Below are positions 51,514 to 60,101 of a DNA stretch of 64,000 nt, one piece after another. The position numbers and the translations under genes are program-made. Every line of letters starts with the position of its first letter. The first letter of the stretch is position 1. The notes beneath the pieces are model-generated. The model was not told where the DNA came from, made no database searches, and worked only from the letters and a program-made list of their open reading frames with translations. This DNA comes from CBDBLK01 sp965243145 (lineage in GTDB: Bacteria > Bdellovibrionota > Bacteriovoracia > Bacteriovoracales > Bacteriovoracaceae): contig CBDEUB010000002.1 of the NCBI GenBank assembly GCA_965243145.1, forward strand, positions 1,054,001-1,118,000, read 5' to 3'.

Positions 51514-52886
51514 TGGCCAAACATTCGCCCCAGGCCCTTCCCCGCGACCCGCACCAATCCCTAAAACTTATCGCCGGTTTGCGCTTTTGCGTGTTTGACT
51601 TGGAAACTACGGGGCCAAATTGCCAATCCGATAAAATTATTGAAATTGGAATGGTACAAATTGAAAATCTCAAGATCGTCAAAAAAAAGAACTTTTTAAT
51701 CAATCCGGGAATCAAGATTCCGGATTTTATTCAAAAATTGACCGGCATCAAACAAAGCAAAGTCAAAAAACACCCTCCCATCGAAAACTGCATCGACGAA
51801 ATTCTGGAATTTATGCAAGACCGCATCCTGGTGGCCCACAACACTTCCTTTGACATTCCCTTTTTTAACTCGGTTCTGGAGCGCTTGGGCCACAAACCTC
51901 TCAAGAACAAAAGTATCTGCACCAATGTGATGACCAAATACATGATTCCCAATTTGCTCAACAGCAATCTCCACTATATGAGTAAAATTTTTGAAATCCC
52001 CCACGAGGGAACCCACCGCGCCCTGGATGATGCCCACGCCACCGCCCAGCTCTTTCTCATTTACCTCCAGGCCTTTATCGATCGGGGTATTCCCAAAATC
52101 AATCACCTGTACTATCCCGGACACCGCTACCAGCTCGATCAAATGGGCCTGGAGCGAACAAGTGAGTTTGGCCCCAAGGAGGCGCTGGCGCGACTCAAAT
52201 TCATAGTTGGCCAAAGCATGTCACAGGCCAGGCCCTGTCCTTTCCGCATTGTTCTGCAAAATGCCCAAGGTGCCGTTCTCTTTGCCCTGCCCTGTCAGGG
52301 GACAAAAACCGAAACCGAATTTATCTCGCAAAAAATCCAACAGTTGGACTGGAAAACCATCACTTTTAAACTGTATGGGCCATTTCTTGAAAACCTGATT
52401 CACTTTTTTAGTTTTTTTGACAAGCTCAGGCCCAAAATGAGGGAAGAAGTCATGAATTTTTTATGGCAACAACACCTTCCCCGCCCCGTCTCCGCGACTT
52501 CCTACCAAACACAAGTTCGGGAACTGGGGGACTTTGTGACCACCCACCATTTTGTGCCCGAGCAAATGCTGATTTTTCCCACCCGCGCGCTCAAGCTGAA
52601 GCACCAATTGATCTACCGCTACCCGGGCCACGAAAAGAAACTGTTGCAATACATTCGCTCAAAATCAACATATCTCTCCCGCCACAAACCGAGAGAAAAC
52701 CGCCATCCACTCAAAATTTTTATTGAGTCTTATTTGTTCGAGCACAATTCAAAAGATGATGGCCTTTTCACTTTTAAAAAACAACTGCCCGCCCAGCATC
52801 CGCAAAAATTTTTCAAGCAGATCGAGGGCCTTGCCATACACCGGCCCAATTCTTACTCATACCCCCGAGAACATTTCTGGAATTAG
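51513..52886 (+). CDS. DEDDh 3'-5' exonuclease with long C-terminal extension (epsilon/GIY-YIG-exonuclease-like)
   Basis: A 457-residue protein. Exo I is FCVFDLETTGPNCQSDKI, Exo II is RILVAHNTSFDIPFFN, and Exo III is GTHRALDDAHATA with the catalytic His and Asp. This exonuclease takes up residues about 15-200. The C-terminal 250 residues have no recognised domain (possibly a degenerate nuclease). It is coupled to the LRR gene (TAATG). The stop codon TAG shares its G with the first base of a long-form repeat element. Confidence 0.83.
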   Translation: MAKHSPQALPRDPHQSLKLIAGLRFCVFDLETTGPNCQSDKIIEIGMVQIENLKIVKKKNFLINPGIKIPDFIQKLTGIKQSKVKKHPPIENCIDEILEFMQDRILVAHNTSFDIPFFNSVLERLGHKPLKNKSICTNVMTKYMIPNLLNSNLHYMSKIFEIPHEGTHRALDDAHATAQLFLIYLQAFIDRGIPKINHLYYPGHRYQLDQMGLERTSEFGPKEALARLKFIVGQSMSQARPCPFRIVLQNAQGAVLFALPCQGTKTETEFISQKIQQLDWKTITFKLYGPFLENLIHFFSFFDKLRPKMREEVMNFLWQQHLPRPVSATSYQTQVRELGDFVTTHHFVPEQMLIFPTRALKLKHQLIYRYPGHEKKLLQYIRSKSTYLSRHKPRENRHPLKIFIESYLFEHNSKDDGLFTFKKQLPAQHPQKFFKQIEGLAIHRPNSYSYPREHFWN

Positions 52887-53081
52887 TGAGTGCTCACACT
52901 TCAGGCCATCTTGCCTCCGCATCCTGCTCCGGCACTGCCCATCGGGGCAGTCGTCGCTCGTCGCCTTCCTGGCGACTCCGTGTAGTTCAGCTTCACCGTC
53001 GCTCCTTACAGCGTACTCCTGGTACGCTTCAGTCTCTCCGTCTCGCTTCATCCCAATCTGACCTAAATTGCGAGCACTTGC
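52886..53081 (+). repeat. Stop-codon-associated inverted-repeat element, copy 7 (long form, 196 bp)
   Basis: It starts at the last base of the exonuclease stop codon (GTGAGTGCTCACACTTCAGG) and ends GCGAGCACTTGC. It contains the extra hairpin-forming segment of copy 4. A T-rich tail (TATCATAATTTTTCTTT) follows at about 53091-53107, ahead of the convergent M23 gene. Confidence 0.85.
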
Positions 53082-53128
53082 CATGCCACTATCATAATTT
53101 TTCTTTGAAGTGTGAATACTGACTGGAA

Positions 53129-54070
53129 TTAAAGGAATTGGCGGCCGGCCTCAATTAAAGAGTCGCCCTCGACGGCAAACCCGCCCACCGTCACACCCCA
53201 GTGCAAATGTGGCCCCGTCACCCGGCCACTTTGGCCAGAAAGGCCCACCAACTGCCCCCTGGCCACGGGTTCCCCTTCCCGCACTTTGAGTTCGGAGAGG
53301 TGTCCGTATAGCGTAAAAATGCCCAGGCCATGGTCGATCATCACCGTTTCGCCAGTGTAAAAGAGTGATCGCGCAATCACCACTATTCCACTGTTAGAGG
53401 CCCGAATGGGGGTTCCCACGGCGGCCCGGTAGTCGGTTCCCAGGTGTTGCGTTCTCTTGTGATCGTTAAAAATTCTCCGGGCACCGTAGATGGAAGTCAC
53501 TTCGGACAAAATGGGCAATTCAAAGGCCTTGTCAAAAAGTGCCTGTGCCGGACTGCTAGCGTAGACTTTGGCCTTAAATTGATTTTCCCTTTTAACCCGC
53601 AACTGATTCTCTCTGGAAAGAGATACCCTTTTTCTATCGACGAGCAATCTTTCCGAAGGAAATTTTTTGGCGAAAACCCTCACCTTGGCCACCACAATTT
53701 TGCGTCCGTTCTCCGTTTTCCAATAGCAATGATAGGGTTCGAGCGAACTAAAATAACTCTCCGACAAAAAAGCGTGGCGCTTAGAGACAAAGGCCACTGT
53801 GGGCACTTTCACACCATTGCGGCAAAACAAGTCTCCCTCCACTGCTTGGGGAATGGCGAACTCAAAGTGGGCGACCTCTCCCGGCCGAATGGAAACCTCG
53901 ACGGGGGCCAAATTTTGCCAATCCAGAGAATTCCCCTGGCCAAAAATCGAGTTTACGCTTCTATGGCCCATTGCGCATGAAGAGGTGGAAAAGAGGGACA
54001 AGGCCATCAAAACTTGAAAGCAGAAATGAAAACGATCATCCCATTTAGTCAAATATTGAATTGATTTCAT
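53129..54070 (-). CDS. M23-family (LytM) peptidoglycan endopeptidase
   Basis: About 313 residues. N-terminal hydrophobic segment with a possible lipobox (MALSLFSTSSCAM). The LytM core is complete: HLGTDYRAAVGTPI (zinc His and Asp), GETVMIDHGLGIFTLYGHLS and TGPHLHWGVTV (HxH). It therefore looks active, unlike the EnvC-like protein in the same operon. It is the last gene of the ftsE-ftsX-envC-ctpA-xseA run, 14 nt after xseA. Start ATG 54070. Confidence 0.9.
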   Translation of the reverse strand: MKSIQYLTKWDDRFHFCFQVLMALSLFSTSSCAMGHRSVNSIFGQGNSLDWQNLAPVEVSIRPGEVAHFEFAIPQAVEGDLFCRNGVKVPTVAFVSKRHAFLSESYFSSLEPYHCYWKTENGRKIVVAKVRVFAKKFPSERLLVDRKRVSLSRENQLRVKRENQFKAKVYASSPAQALFDKAFELPILSEVTSIYGARRIFNDHKRTQHLGTDYRAAVGTPIRASNSGIVVIARSLFYTGETVMIDHGLGIFTLYGHLSELKVREGEPVARGQLVGLSGQSGRVTGPHLHWGVTVGGFAVEGDSLIEAGRQFL

Positions 54071-54084
54071 GTTCCCGATAAATT

Positions 54085-55401
54085 TCACAATTCTCTCGAA
54101 CCACATTTTTGAACATTTCCTCGGCCGTCTCTAAACACTACCTCAAGTCTTTCACCCTCGCCAAGTTTTTCAAATTCCGAACTTCCCAAAACCACCTCTC
54201 CGCGGGAATCTTGCAAATAACTATAACCCCGCTGTAAGACATTTTGCGGGTTGAGCACCTTCAACACTTGGTGATTTTTTTCCAAACGGGCCAAACCATC
54301 GGCCAACTTGAGAGGCAAGGCCCCCTGCAAGCGGTGAGACAAATCCTCTAGCTGGGAAAGTTTTTCGTAATAAGCACAAAACTCAGTCAAGCGCCCACAG
54401 GGATTGGCCCGTTCCAACCGGCGCTCCCCCTCTCTGCATCTCTCCTTGAGGCCATCCAATATGTATTGGGGGTGATAACGATTGAGTTTTTGCTCCATCC
54501 GATAGGCCAACTCGCGGCCACTCCGGCGCACACTGCTCTCTAAGCGCTGAAATGTCTCTTTCAGTTGGGCCTGGCCAGAAGAGAGGATTTCCGCCGCCGC
54601 CGAGGGTGTTTCACAGCGCAAGTCGGCCACCATGTCGGAGATACTGAAGTCAACTTGGTGTCCTACGGCGCTGACCACCGGCAAAGGGCAGTGGTAAATA
54701 TCCCTGGCCAAATTTTCGTCATTAAACGCCCACAAATCTTCCAAGCTCCCCCCTCCGCGAGTCAAGACGATGATGTCGAGTTGCCTCTCGCTTGCGGCAC
54801 GGCGGTGGTATTCGAGCAGGCGAGAAAGGGCCTGGCGCAGAGAGGACGGAGCGGCCTCACCCTGCACCAGTGCGGGACTGAGCAAAATATCCATCCACAA
54901 AGTCCGGCGGCGGGTGATATTGAGGAAGTCTTGCAGGGCCGCCCCTTTTTCAGCAGTAATCAGGCCGATGCGCTTAGGGTAAGTGGGAATATCCCGCTTG
55001 TTTTGCGGGTCAAATAACCCCTCTCCCGCCAATTTGCGCTTTAATTCCTCCAACCGATCTTTGAGATCACCCTTGCCCAAAGGGGCGATGTCCTCGACGA
55101 TCAATTGAAATTGGCCTCGTTTGAGGTACACCCCCACTTGGCCACAGGCCTTAATGCAATCACCGTCTTGCAAATTTTTGAGATGGGGATTTCTCAAGGC
55201 ATTCATGCGGAAAAAAGCACAGTGGAGCATGGCCTCGCGGTCGCTCAAGTTAAAATAGACATGCCCCGCCGCGCTGCGGGATAAATTGGTCACTTCCCCC
55301 GTCACTTCGACCAGGCGAAATTGGCCCTCCAACAAAAATTTAATCTGCCGGACGAGAACGCCAACGCTGGGAATGGGGCCATCGGACAAACTCGATTCCA
55401 T
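54085..55401 (-). CDS. xseA: Exodeoxyribonuclease VII large subunit
   Basis: Degrades single-stranded DNA with XseB. It has 438 residues. N-terminal OB fold (VEVTGEVTNLSRSAAGHVYFNLSD), LGKGDLKDRLEELKRKLAGEGLFD, IGLITAEKGAALQDFLNI, IIVLTRGGGSLEDLWAFNDE, VSAVGHQVDFSISDMVAD (catalytic segment), and the C-terminal coiled coil ending NVLQRGYSYLQD. The xseB gene is not in the window. The start is 4 nt after ctpA ends. Confidence 0.96.
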   Translation of the reverse strand: MESSLSDGPIPSVGVLVRQIKFLLEGQFRLVEVTGEVTNLSRSAAGHVYFNLSDREAMLHCAFFRMNALRNPHLKNLQDGDCIKACGQVGVYLKRGQFQLIVEDIAPLGKGDLKDRLEELKRKLAGEGLFDPQNKRDIPTYPKRIGLITAEKGAALQDFLNITRRRTLWMDILLSPALVQGEAAPSSLRQALSRLLEYHRRAASERQLDIIVLTRGGGSLEDLWAFNDENLARDIYHCPLPVVSAVGHQVDFSISDMVADLRCETPSAAAEILSSGQAQLKETFQRLESSVRRSGRELAYRMEQKLNRYHPQYILDGLKERCREGERRLERANPCGRLTEFCAYYEKLSQLEDLSHRLQGALPLKLADGLARLEKNHQVLKVLNPQNVLQRGYSYLQDSRGEVVLGSSEFEKLGEGERLEVVFRDGRGNVQKCGSREL

Positions 55402-55405
55402 GATT

Positions 55406-56788
55406 TTAAGACTTAACCGGCGTAAGATTTTGAATCAGTTTAAAACTCTTCAAATAATTCAGCGCTTGAATGACTTGATAATCGGTGGTGGGATCGTAGC
55501 GTTTGAGAGGGCCAAATGACATTTTCTTCGCCCCCCTTTCCTTGCGCGCTCTTTCGATGCGCGCCCGGCGCTCCCTTCGCTCCTGTTTCTTGCGCTCCAG
55601 GCGCTCTTTTTTTTCCCTCTCGGTTTCAATGGTGGCCATCAAATGGTTCTTTAAATCCGACTCCCGGACAAAATTCCCCGGACGGCGGTTGGCCTCCACC
55701 CAATCCCCTTCAAATTCATCCACCACCACATCGGGACGAATACCAATCGCCTGGATTTTTTTGGAAGTGGGGGTCATGTACTGGGCGATGGTGAGTTTGA
55801 CCCCGCGGTCTTCACCAATCTTGGCCACCGACTGAACCGAACCCTTGCCAAAAGTTGGAGTTCCCATCACCAAGGCCCGTTTGGCATCCTGCAAGGCCCC
55901 CGCCACGATCTCCGAGGCCGAGGCCGAAGCACCGTTGACCAAGACCACCATGGGAATGTCCAGTTCCTTGTGCCCCCCCTTTTTGACATAGTGAATTTCC
56001 TTATTTTTGGGTTCTCTCCCCTCTGTGGAAACCACAATTCCCTCACTCAAAAAAATGCTGGAGAGATCGACCGCTTCCTCCAACAGGCCCCCGGGGTTAA
56101 AGCGCAAATCCAAAATGAGGCCTCTCAACTGGCGATCATTCTTTCCCTTCTTGCGCATCTTCTGAAGGGCCTTGGTAACTTGCCCGGCACAATTCTTTTG
56201 AAACTGAGTGAGCCGGATATAGGCGTAATCATCTTCCAGCAATTGGGATTTGACCGCCGAAACTTTGATAATTTCCCGTTTGAGGGCAAAGCGCTTTATT
56301 TTGGACTGCCCCTTGCGCTCAATGCCTATGGAAATTTTACTTCCCGCCTTGCCGCGCATGCGGTGTATGGCCTCCTCCAATGTCATTCCAGTGGCCAAAT
56401 CCCCGTCGATCTCGATGATTTTGTCCCCTGGCCGAATACCCGCTTTAAAGGCGGGAGTGTCGTCGATGGGAGTGACCACCACGATGGCCCCGTCTTTTTG
56501 GCCAACTTCAATGCCTAGACCGCCAAATTTTCCCGAGGTTTCCTCTTGTATTTTGGCAAAAAACTGTTTGTCCAAAAAGGCGGAGTGGGGATCGAGAGTG
56601 CTCATCATGCCCTTGATAGCGCCTTGGATGAGCACTTGGGTATCGACTTTGCGGTAATACTGACTCTCGATCAAAAAGAGAACCTTGTTAAAAAGTTCCA
56701 AGTTTTCAAAGCGCGATTTTTGCTTTTGATCGCCGAGAATATTCCAACTCACTAACAAACAAAAGTAAGCAATCCAAATCTTTTTCAT
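55406..56788 (-). CDS. S41-family C-terminal processing peptidase
   Basis: A 460-residue periplasmic serine protease. Signal peptide MKKIWIAYFCLLVSWNILG. PDZ domain near 90-170 (GGLGIEVGQKDGAIVV, KAGIRPGDKIIEIDGD). Catalytic Ser in VNGASASASEIVAGAL and Lys in FGKGSVQSV. The C-terminal end is very basic and Glu/Arg-rich (ERKKQERRERRARIERAR), an uncommon tail. The family cleaves C-termini of envelope proteins. It follows the EnvC-like gene by 3 nt. Confidence 0.94.
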   Translation of the reverse strand: MKKIWIAYFCLLVSWNILGDQKQKSRFENLELFNKVLFLIESQYYRKVDTQVLIQGAIKGMMSTLDPHSAFLDKQFFAKIQEETSGKFGGLGIEVGQKDGAIVVVTPIDDTPAFKAGIRPGDKIIEIDGDLATGMTLEEAIHRMRGKAGSKISIGIERKGQSKIKRFALKREIIKVSAVKSQLLEDDYAYIRLTQFQKNCAGQVTKALQKMRKKGKNDRQLRGLILDLRFNPGGLLEEAVDLSSIFLSEGIVVSTEGREPKNKEIHYVKKGGHKELDIPMVVLVNGASASASEIVAGALQDAKRALVMGTPTFGKGSVQSVAKIGEDRGVKLTIAQYMTPTSKKIQAIGIRPDVVVDEFEGDWVEANRRPGNFVRESDLKNHLMATIETEREKKERLERKKQERRERRARIERARKERGAKKMSFGPLKRYDPTTDYQVIQALNYLKSFKLIQNLTPVKS

Positions 56789-56791
56789 GCC

Positions 56792-57847
56792 CTATCCCGA
56801 AGTCTTTTGCCCATCCGTACTTTTCGCCAAGTGCTCTTTGGGCGTCCAATTCTGATCCAACAAGTGAATGGTGTTTTGTGGCCTATTTTTCTTTCTCACT
56901 TCAAAATAAAACTTGCCCGAACTGTCGGGATACTCAACGGTATAACCCAAAATCTCTCCTTCGGCAACCTGAACTCCCTTTTTAACTTGAGTTTCAAAAG
57001 GCCCCAGCAAAATGCTTCGCGTTTCGGCACCGTGGTCGATCATCACGACATGGCCAAAAGTGGACAGCGTATCGGAGTGCACTACTTTGCCCCGGCGGGT
57101 GGCACGCACGGGTTGGCGCTTGCTGTAAATATAAGTCACCCCCTTTTTTCCGTACTCCAATTTTTTGTGACTCGCAAGCGGTGGTACAAAAAGTCCCAAT
57201 GCTTTTTGCAATTTGGCCTTGCTGGCAACGAGGCGGGGACTGGTGCGCCTCTTCTTTTTCATTTTTTGTGACAAATTCCGGTAAACCCGCTTCTCTTCCC
57301 AATAGGCGTGGGTTTTGGAATTTTTTTGCCTTTCCATAAGTTCTATCAGAGAGGAAAGTTGCGCTTCCAATTCGGTGTACTCGTTGAGCCTCCCCGACAA
57401 ATACTGCATTTCCGATTTCAAGGCCTTGATCTGCTCAATTTGGCCCTCTAATCCCGACAACCTATTTTTGAGATTGTGGCGCATAACTTTACTGGCCAAA
57501 AGTTCCGCCGCTTCGTCCCCGTCTATTTCGGAGATGACAATTTTTCCCAAAAGCTGTTTGGATTCGAGGATTTCACTTTTAATTTCCCCCTCTCTCTCCA
57601 TCAAAGACTTGTTTAACAAAAAAATCTGTTCCTCGATCCCCCTGCGTTTCTCCACCACCCGCACATACTTTCTGTTTTTGTGGCCCAAACTTTTTTCCAG
57701 GGATTCCAGATCACCAGTCAACTTGGCGATGGCCCGTTTTTTCTCTTTCATTTCACGGGCCAGAGAGGGCCGCATTTTTTGCGCCGGACGGGCCAGCACT
57801 GTACTGGAAAGCAAAAAAGAAAGGGTGAAAACTGCTAATCTTCCCAC
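56792..57847 (-). CDS. EnvC-like murein hydrolase activator with degenerate LytM domain
   Basis: About 351 residues. Signal peptide from a GTG at 57847 (VGRLAVFTLSFLLSSTVLA). Residues about 30-200 form a coiled coil. The C-terminal LytM domain has the fold strings (GKVVHSD, GHVVMIDHGAETRSILLG) but lost the zinc ligands: the HxGxD site reads RQPVRA and the final HxH reads KFYFEVR. EnvC-type activators lack the same residues. It overlaps ftsX by 13 nt, matching an FtsEX-EnvC unit that switches on amidases or the M23 enzyme during division. Confidence 0.85.
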   Translation of the reverse strand: MGRLAVFTLSFLLSSTVLARPAQKMRPSLAREMKEKKRAIAKLTGDLESLEKSLGHKNRKYVRVVEKRRGIEEQIFLLNKSLMEREGEIKSEILESKQLLGKIVISEIDGDEAAELLASKVMRHNLKNRLSGLEGQIEQIKALKSEMQYLSGRLNEYTELEAQLSSLIELMERQKNSKTHAYWEEKRVYRNLSQKMKKKRRTSPRLVASKAKLQKALGLFVPPLASHKKLEYGKKGVTYIYSKRQPVRATRRGKVVHSDTLSTFGHVVMIDHGAETRSILLGPFETQVKKGVQVAEGEILGYTVEYPDSSGKFYFEVRKKNRPQNTIHLLDQNWTPKEHLAKSTDGQKTSG

Positions 57848-58623
57848 TGGTATTTCTTTCCAGCAATCAAAAAGTTTAAAATCAGGGGGAAGGCCGCAAC
57901 AGTCAGGCCCATCCATTGGGCCTTGCCCATTGTGAGAGATAAAACAATTCCCAATGCCATGGCCACACCACTGGCCACCGCATAGGTTTTGAGTGCCACA
58001 TGGGAACGGCGTTGAAACTGCTCCACCACATAGGCCATTTTTTTGATCGGCCCCAAAATCCACACTCCGGCAAAAAACCAGGCCAAAAATAACAAACCCA
58101 CCGCCAGGAAACTCCCCACCTTTCTCACCCACTCCAAAAGTTGACTGGTGTTCGAGGCCAGGCCAAAGCGTTTGATATTGCCCAAAATAATGTCTTGATC
58201 CCGCACCAAGCGCACGAGATAATCGCCGATCAGTTGCTGGGCGCGGGGTTTTATTTTTTCACTCAGGACGATTTTCAGGCCAAAATAGTTCATTTGAGCG
58301 AGTTCTTTTTTGAAGTCCAAATCGTGGCCATCCAGGAGGGATTGGGCCTTTTTGCCAATCGCCTCGGGGGCCAAAATTTGAATCCGCCTCACTCCCGGCA
58401 AGGCGATCAATTTGCGCCGCAATTGTTCGGCACTGTGCTGGGAGGAAATGAGGGCATAGAAATAACTTCCCCGTTCGGGACTCTGAACAAACTTGGCCAA
58501 GTGGGAATCGAGAAAACTTTTCTGAGAGGCCCCGGCAACACCCAACGCCCCCAGGAGCAAAAAGGCCAATCCCCGCAGCGGGTGTTTCCCCAGTTGAAAC
58601 CACAGTTGATTTAAATAAAACAT
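57835..58623 (-). CDS. ftsX: Cell-division ABC transporter permease FtsX
   Basis: A 262-residue membrane protein. One N-terminal membrane helix (GLAFLLLGALGVAGA), a periplasmic domain of about 120 residues with IALPGVRRIQILAPEA, then three helices (FLAVGLLFLAWFFAGVWIL, VASGVAMALGIVLSL, WMGLTVAAFPLILNFL). This is the FtsX order. It overlaps ftsE by 13 nt and the EnvC-like gene by 13 nt. The divisome uses ATP-driven FtsEX to activate peptidoglycan hydrolases. Confidence 0.88.
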   Translation of the reverse strand: MFYLNQLWFQLGKHPLRGLAFLLLGALGVAGASQKSFLDSHLAKFVQSPERGSYFYALISSQHSAEQLRRKLIALPGVRRIQILAPEAIGKKAQSLLDGHDLDFKKELAQMNYFGLKIVLSEKIKPRAQQLIGDYLVRLVRDQDIILGNIKRFGLASNTSQLLEWVRKVGSFLAVGLLFLAWFFAGVWILGPIKKMAYVVEQFQRRSHVALKTYAVASGVAMALGIVLSLTMGKAQWMGLTVAAFPLILNFLIAGKKYQWED

Positions 58624-59330
58624 GCGTGCCCCGAATAAATCAGGCGGCCCTTGTCCAAGTGAACGATGCGGCCAGAAAACTTTTTGACCAGATCGCGATT
58701 ATGAGAGGCCCACACCACGGTGAGATTCCGCTTGACATTGTAGAGGTAGAGAATGTCATATATTTTTTTGGCGCTCTCATAATCTAAACTGGCGGTGGGT
58801 TCGTCGGCCAAAATGACATCAGGCCGCGACAAGATCGCTCTCAAAAAACTGACTTGTTGCTTGAGTCCCCCGTTGGCCTTAGACACTTTGAGGTGCAGGC
58901 GTTCCCGAATCCCCAACAATTTGGCCAATTCCAACATGTCGCCGGCAAACTCGTCGCGGTTGCGGTAAAGTGCGGGGTCGAAAGAGGCCAACAAATTGGC
59001 CTCCAAGCTGTAGCTTTCCACCAGCCTCAAATCCTGAAAAATGGGAACCACAAAACAGGCATTGCGGCCGCGACTGCCACTGGAAAAAATCCGCCCCTCG
59101 GTGGGGGCCACAGTCCCCCCCAAAACCCGCAACAAAGTGGTCTTCCCCGCCCCCGAAGGCCCGGTCACAAAAACGATCTCGCCCTCTCCCACTTCAAAAT
59201 GGATTTCCCGCAGGGCGGTCAAACCGCCAAACTTGACCGAGACATTTTCCAGAGAGAGCAAGCGACGGGGAAGGCCCTTGTGATGGGCCGTTGAATCCTG
59301 CTTGGGCAATGGCCAAGGGCCTTGAAACAT
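58611..59330 (-). CDS. ftsE: Cell-division ABC ATPase FtsE
   Basis: About 239 residues. Walker A GPSGAGKTTLLRVL, Q-loop VVPIFQDLRLV, Walker B PDVILADEPTASLDYESA and switch His in VVWASHNRDLV. The ABC signature reads SKANGGLKQQVSFLRAI instead of the usual LSGGEQQRV-type, so the Ser-Gly-Gly is Ala-Asn-Gly-Gly. An N-terminal extension of about 20 residues precedes LLSLENVSVKFGG. Start ATG 59330 has AAGGA 12 bases upstream; a TTG at 59342 is an alternative. Confidence 0.9.
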   Translation of the reverse strand: MFQGPWPLPKQDSTAHHKGLPRRLLSLENVSVKFGGLTALREIHFEVGEGEIVFVTGPSGAGKTTLLRVLGGTVAPTEGRIFSSGSRGRNACFVVPIFQDLRLVESYSLEANLLASFDPALYRNRDEFAGDMLELAKLLGIRERLHLKVSKANGGLKQQVSFLRAILSRPDVILADEPTASLDYESAKKIYDILYLYNVKRNLTVVWASHNRDLVKKFSGRIVHLDKGRLIYSGHACFI

Positions 59331-59378
59331 GACTGAAACCAATCCTTAGGTACTACTTTAAATCGTCCTGACTTAAAA

Positions 59379-59398
59379 GGGGAAAATCGCTTTTCCCC
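59379..59398 (-). terminator. Intrinsic terminator of the restriction gene
   Basis: An 8-bp perfect stem GGGGAAAA/TTTTCCCC with loop GCGA. On the minus strand it is followed by TTTT, so it can end the transcript of the endonuclease gene that ends at 59468. It also separates that gene from ftsE. Confidence 0.7.
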
Positions 59399-59467
59399 AA
59401 TTTCTATTCTATACCCAAGCAGGGGGGGATTCAAGTTGAAGGGATAGTTCCGATATTTTTAATCAGT

Positions 59468-60025
59468 TTATGATTGTGGTAGGTCTTTTGGTTTCTGTAG
59501 CTTGCCATTTTTGATTTGAAAGATTACGAACGCATTGTCTTTAACAAATCCAAATGAAATGGACTTTCTAAATCGCTGCCGCCTACTTCCATCACGATAG
59601 TTTTCCCTTAGAGCATCTTTCCATTGTTTAAAAACCTTTTTAACCTGGGAAGGAAGCAAAACTCGAACTATAACTTCGTCATAATTTTCGGAATAGGAAA
59701 TAAAAAGATGGTTCACTAGCATATCTTCCTGTAGTTTCTCTAGGCCTGTGAATTTATGATATTGATACTCGAAAGGAGAACCAATTTTGGCAGATTTCAC
59801 TTCAAATGTGGCCAAATCTGTACCATGGCCTCTTGATGCCTTTTCGTTGACCAAGATTGATGCGAAGAGTTCCCAATCTTTAGAGAAAACTGAACCGGCA
59901 ACTTGAAATCCATAGACTTCAAGAAGTTTAAGTTTTTTACTATTGTAAATAAACTCCCTATAAAACCGATGGGCCTCGCCAACTTGGAATTTTTTCAATA
60001 GACTTTTAATGATTTTTCGTGCCAT
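59468..60025 (-). CDS. Type II restriction endonuclease, PD-(D/E)XK type (candidate)
   Basis: A 185-residue protein. The string GTDLATFEVKSAKIGSPFEY has the D-x(n)-ExK active-site arrangement of PD-(D/E)XK nucleases and the 'EVKSA' common in restriction enzymes. The remainder is basic and mixed alpha/beta. It is divergent from a C5-cytosine methyltransferase, the classic Type II arrangement. The recognition sequence is not readable from motifs. AT-rich compared with its neighbours, hence probably acquired. Confidence 0.72.
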   Translation of the reverse strand: MARKIIKSLLKKFQVGEAHRFYREFIYNSKKLKLLEVYGFQVAGSVFSKDWELFASILVNEKASRGHGTDLATFEVKSAKIGSPFEYQYHKFTGLEKLQEDMLVNHLFISYSENYDEVIVRVLLPSQVKKVFKQWKDALRENYRDGSRRQRFRKSISFGFVKDNAFVIFQIKNGKLQKPKDLPQS

Positions 60026-60101
60026 AAATAACTATTCGGTTAGGAGTAAAAAACATTAACAGAGTGTTTAAGACCAATTTTTGTTGTAAAAGAGAATATG
60101 C

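Noticed and set aside
2577..53081. Dispersed repeats considered as a CRISPR array
   Set aside because: The copies are 127-197 bp long, kilobases apart, inverted-repeat in form and without spacers or cas genes.
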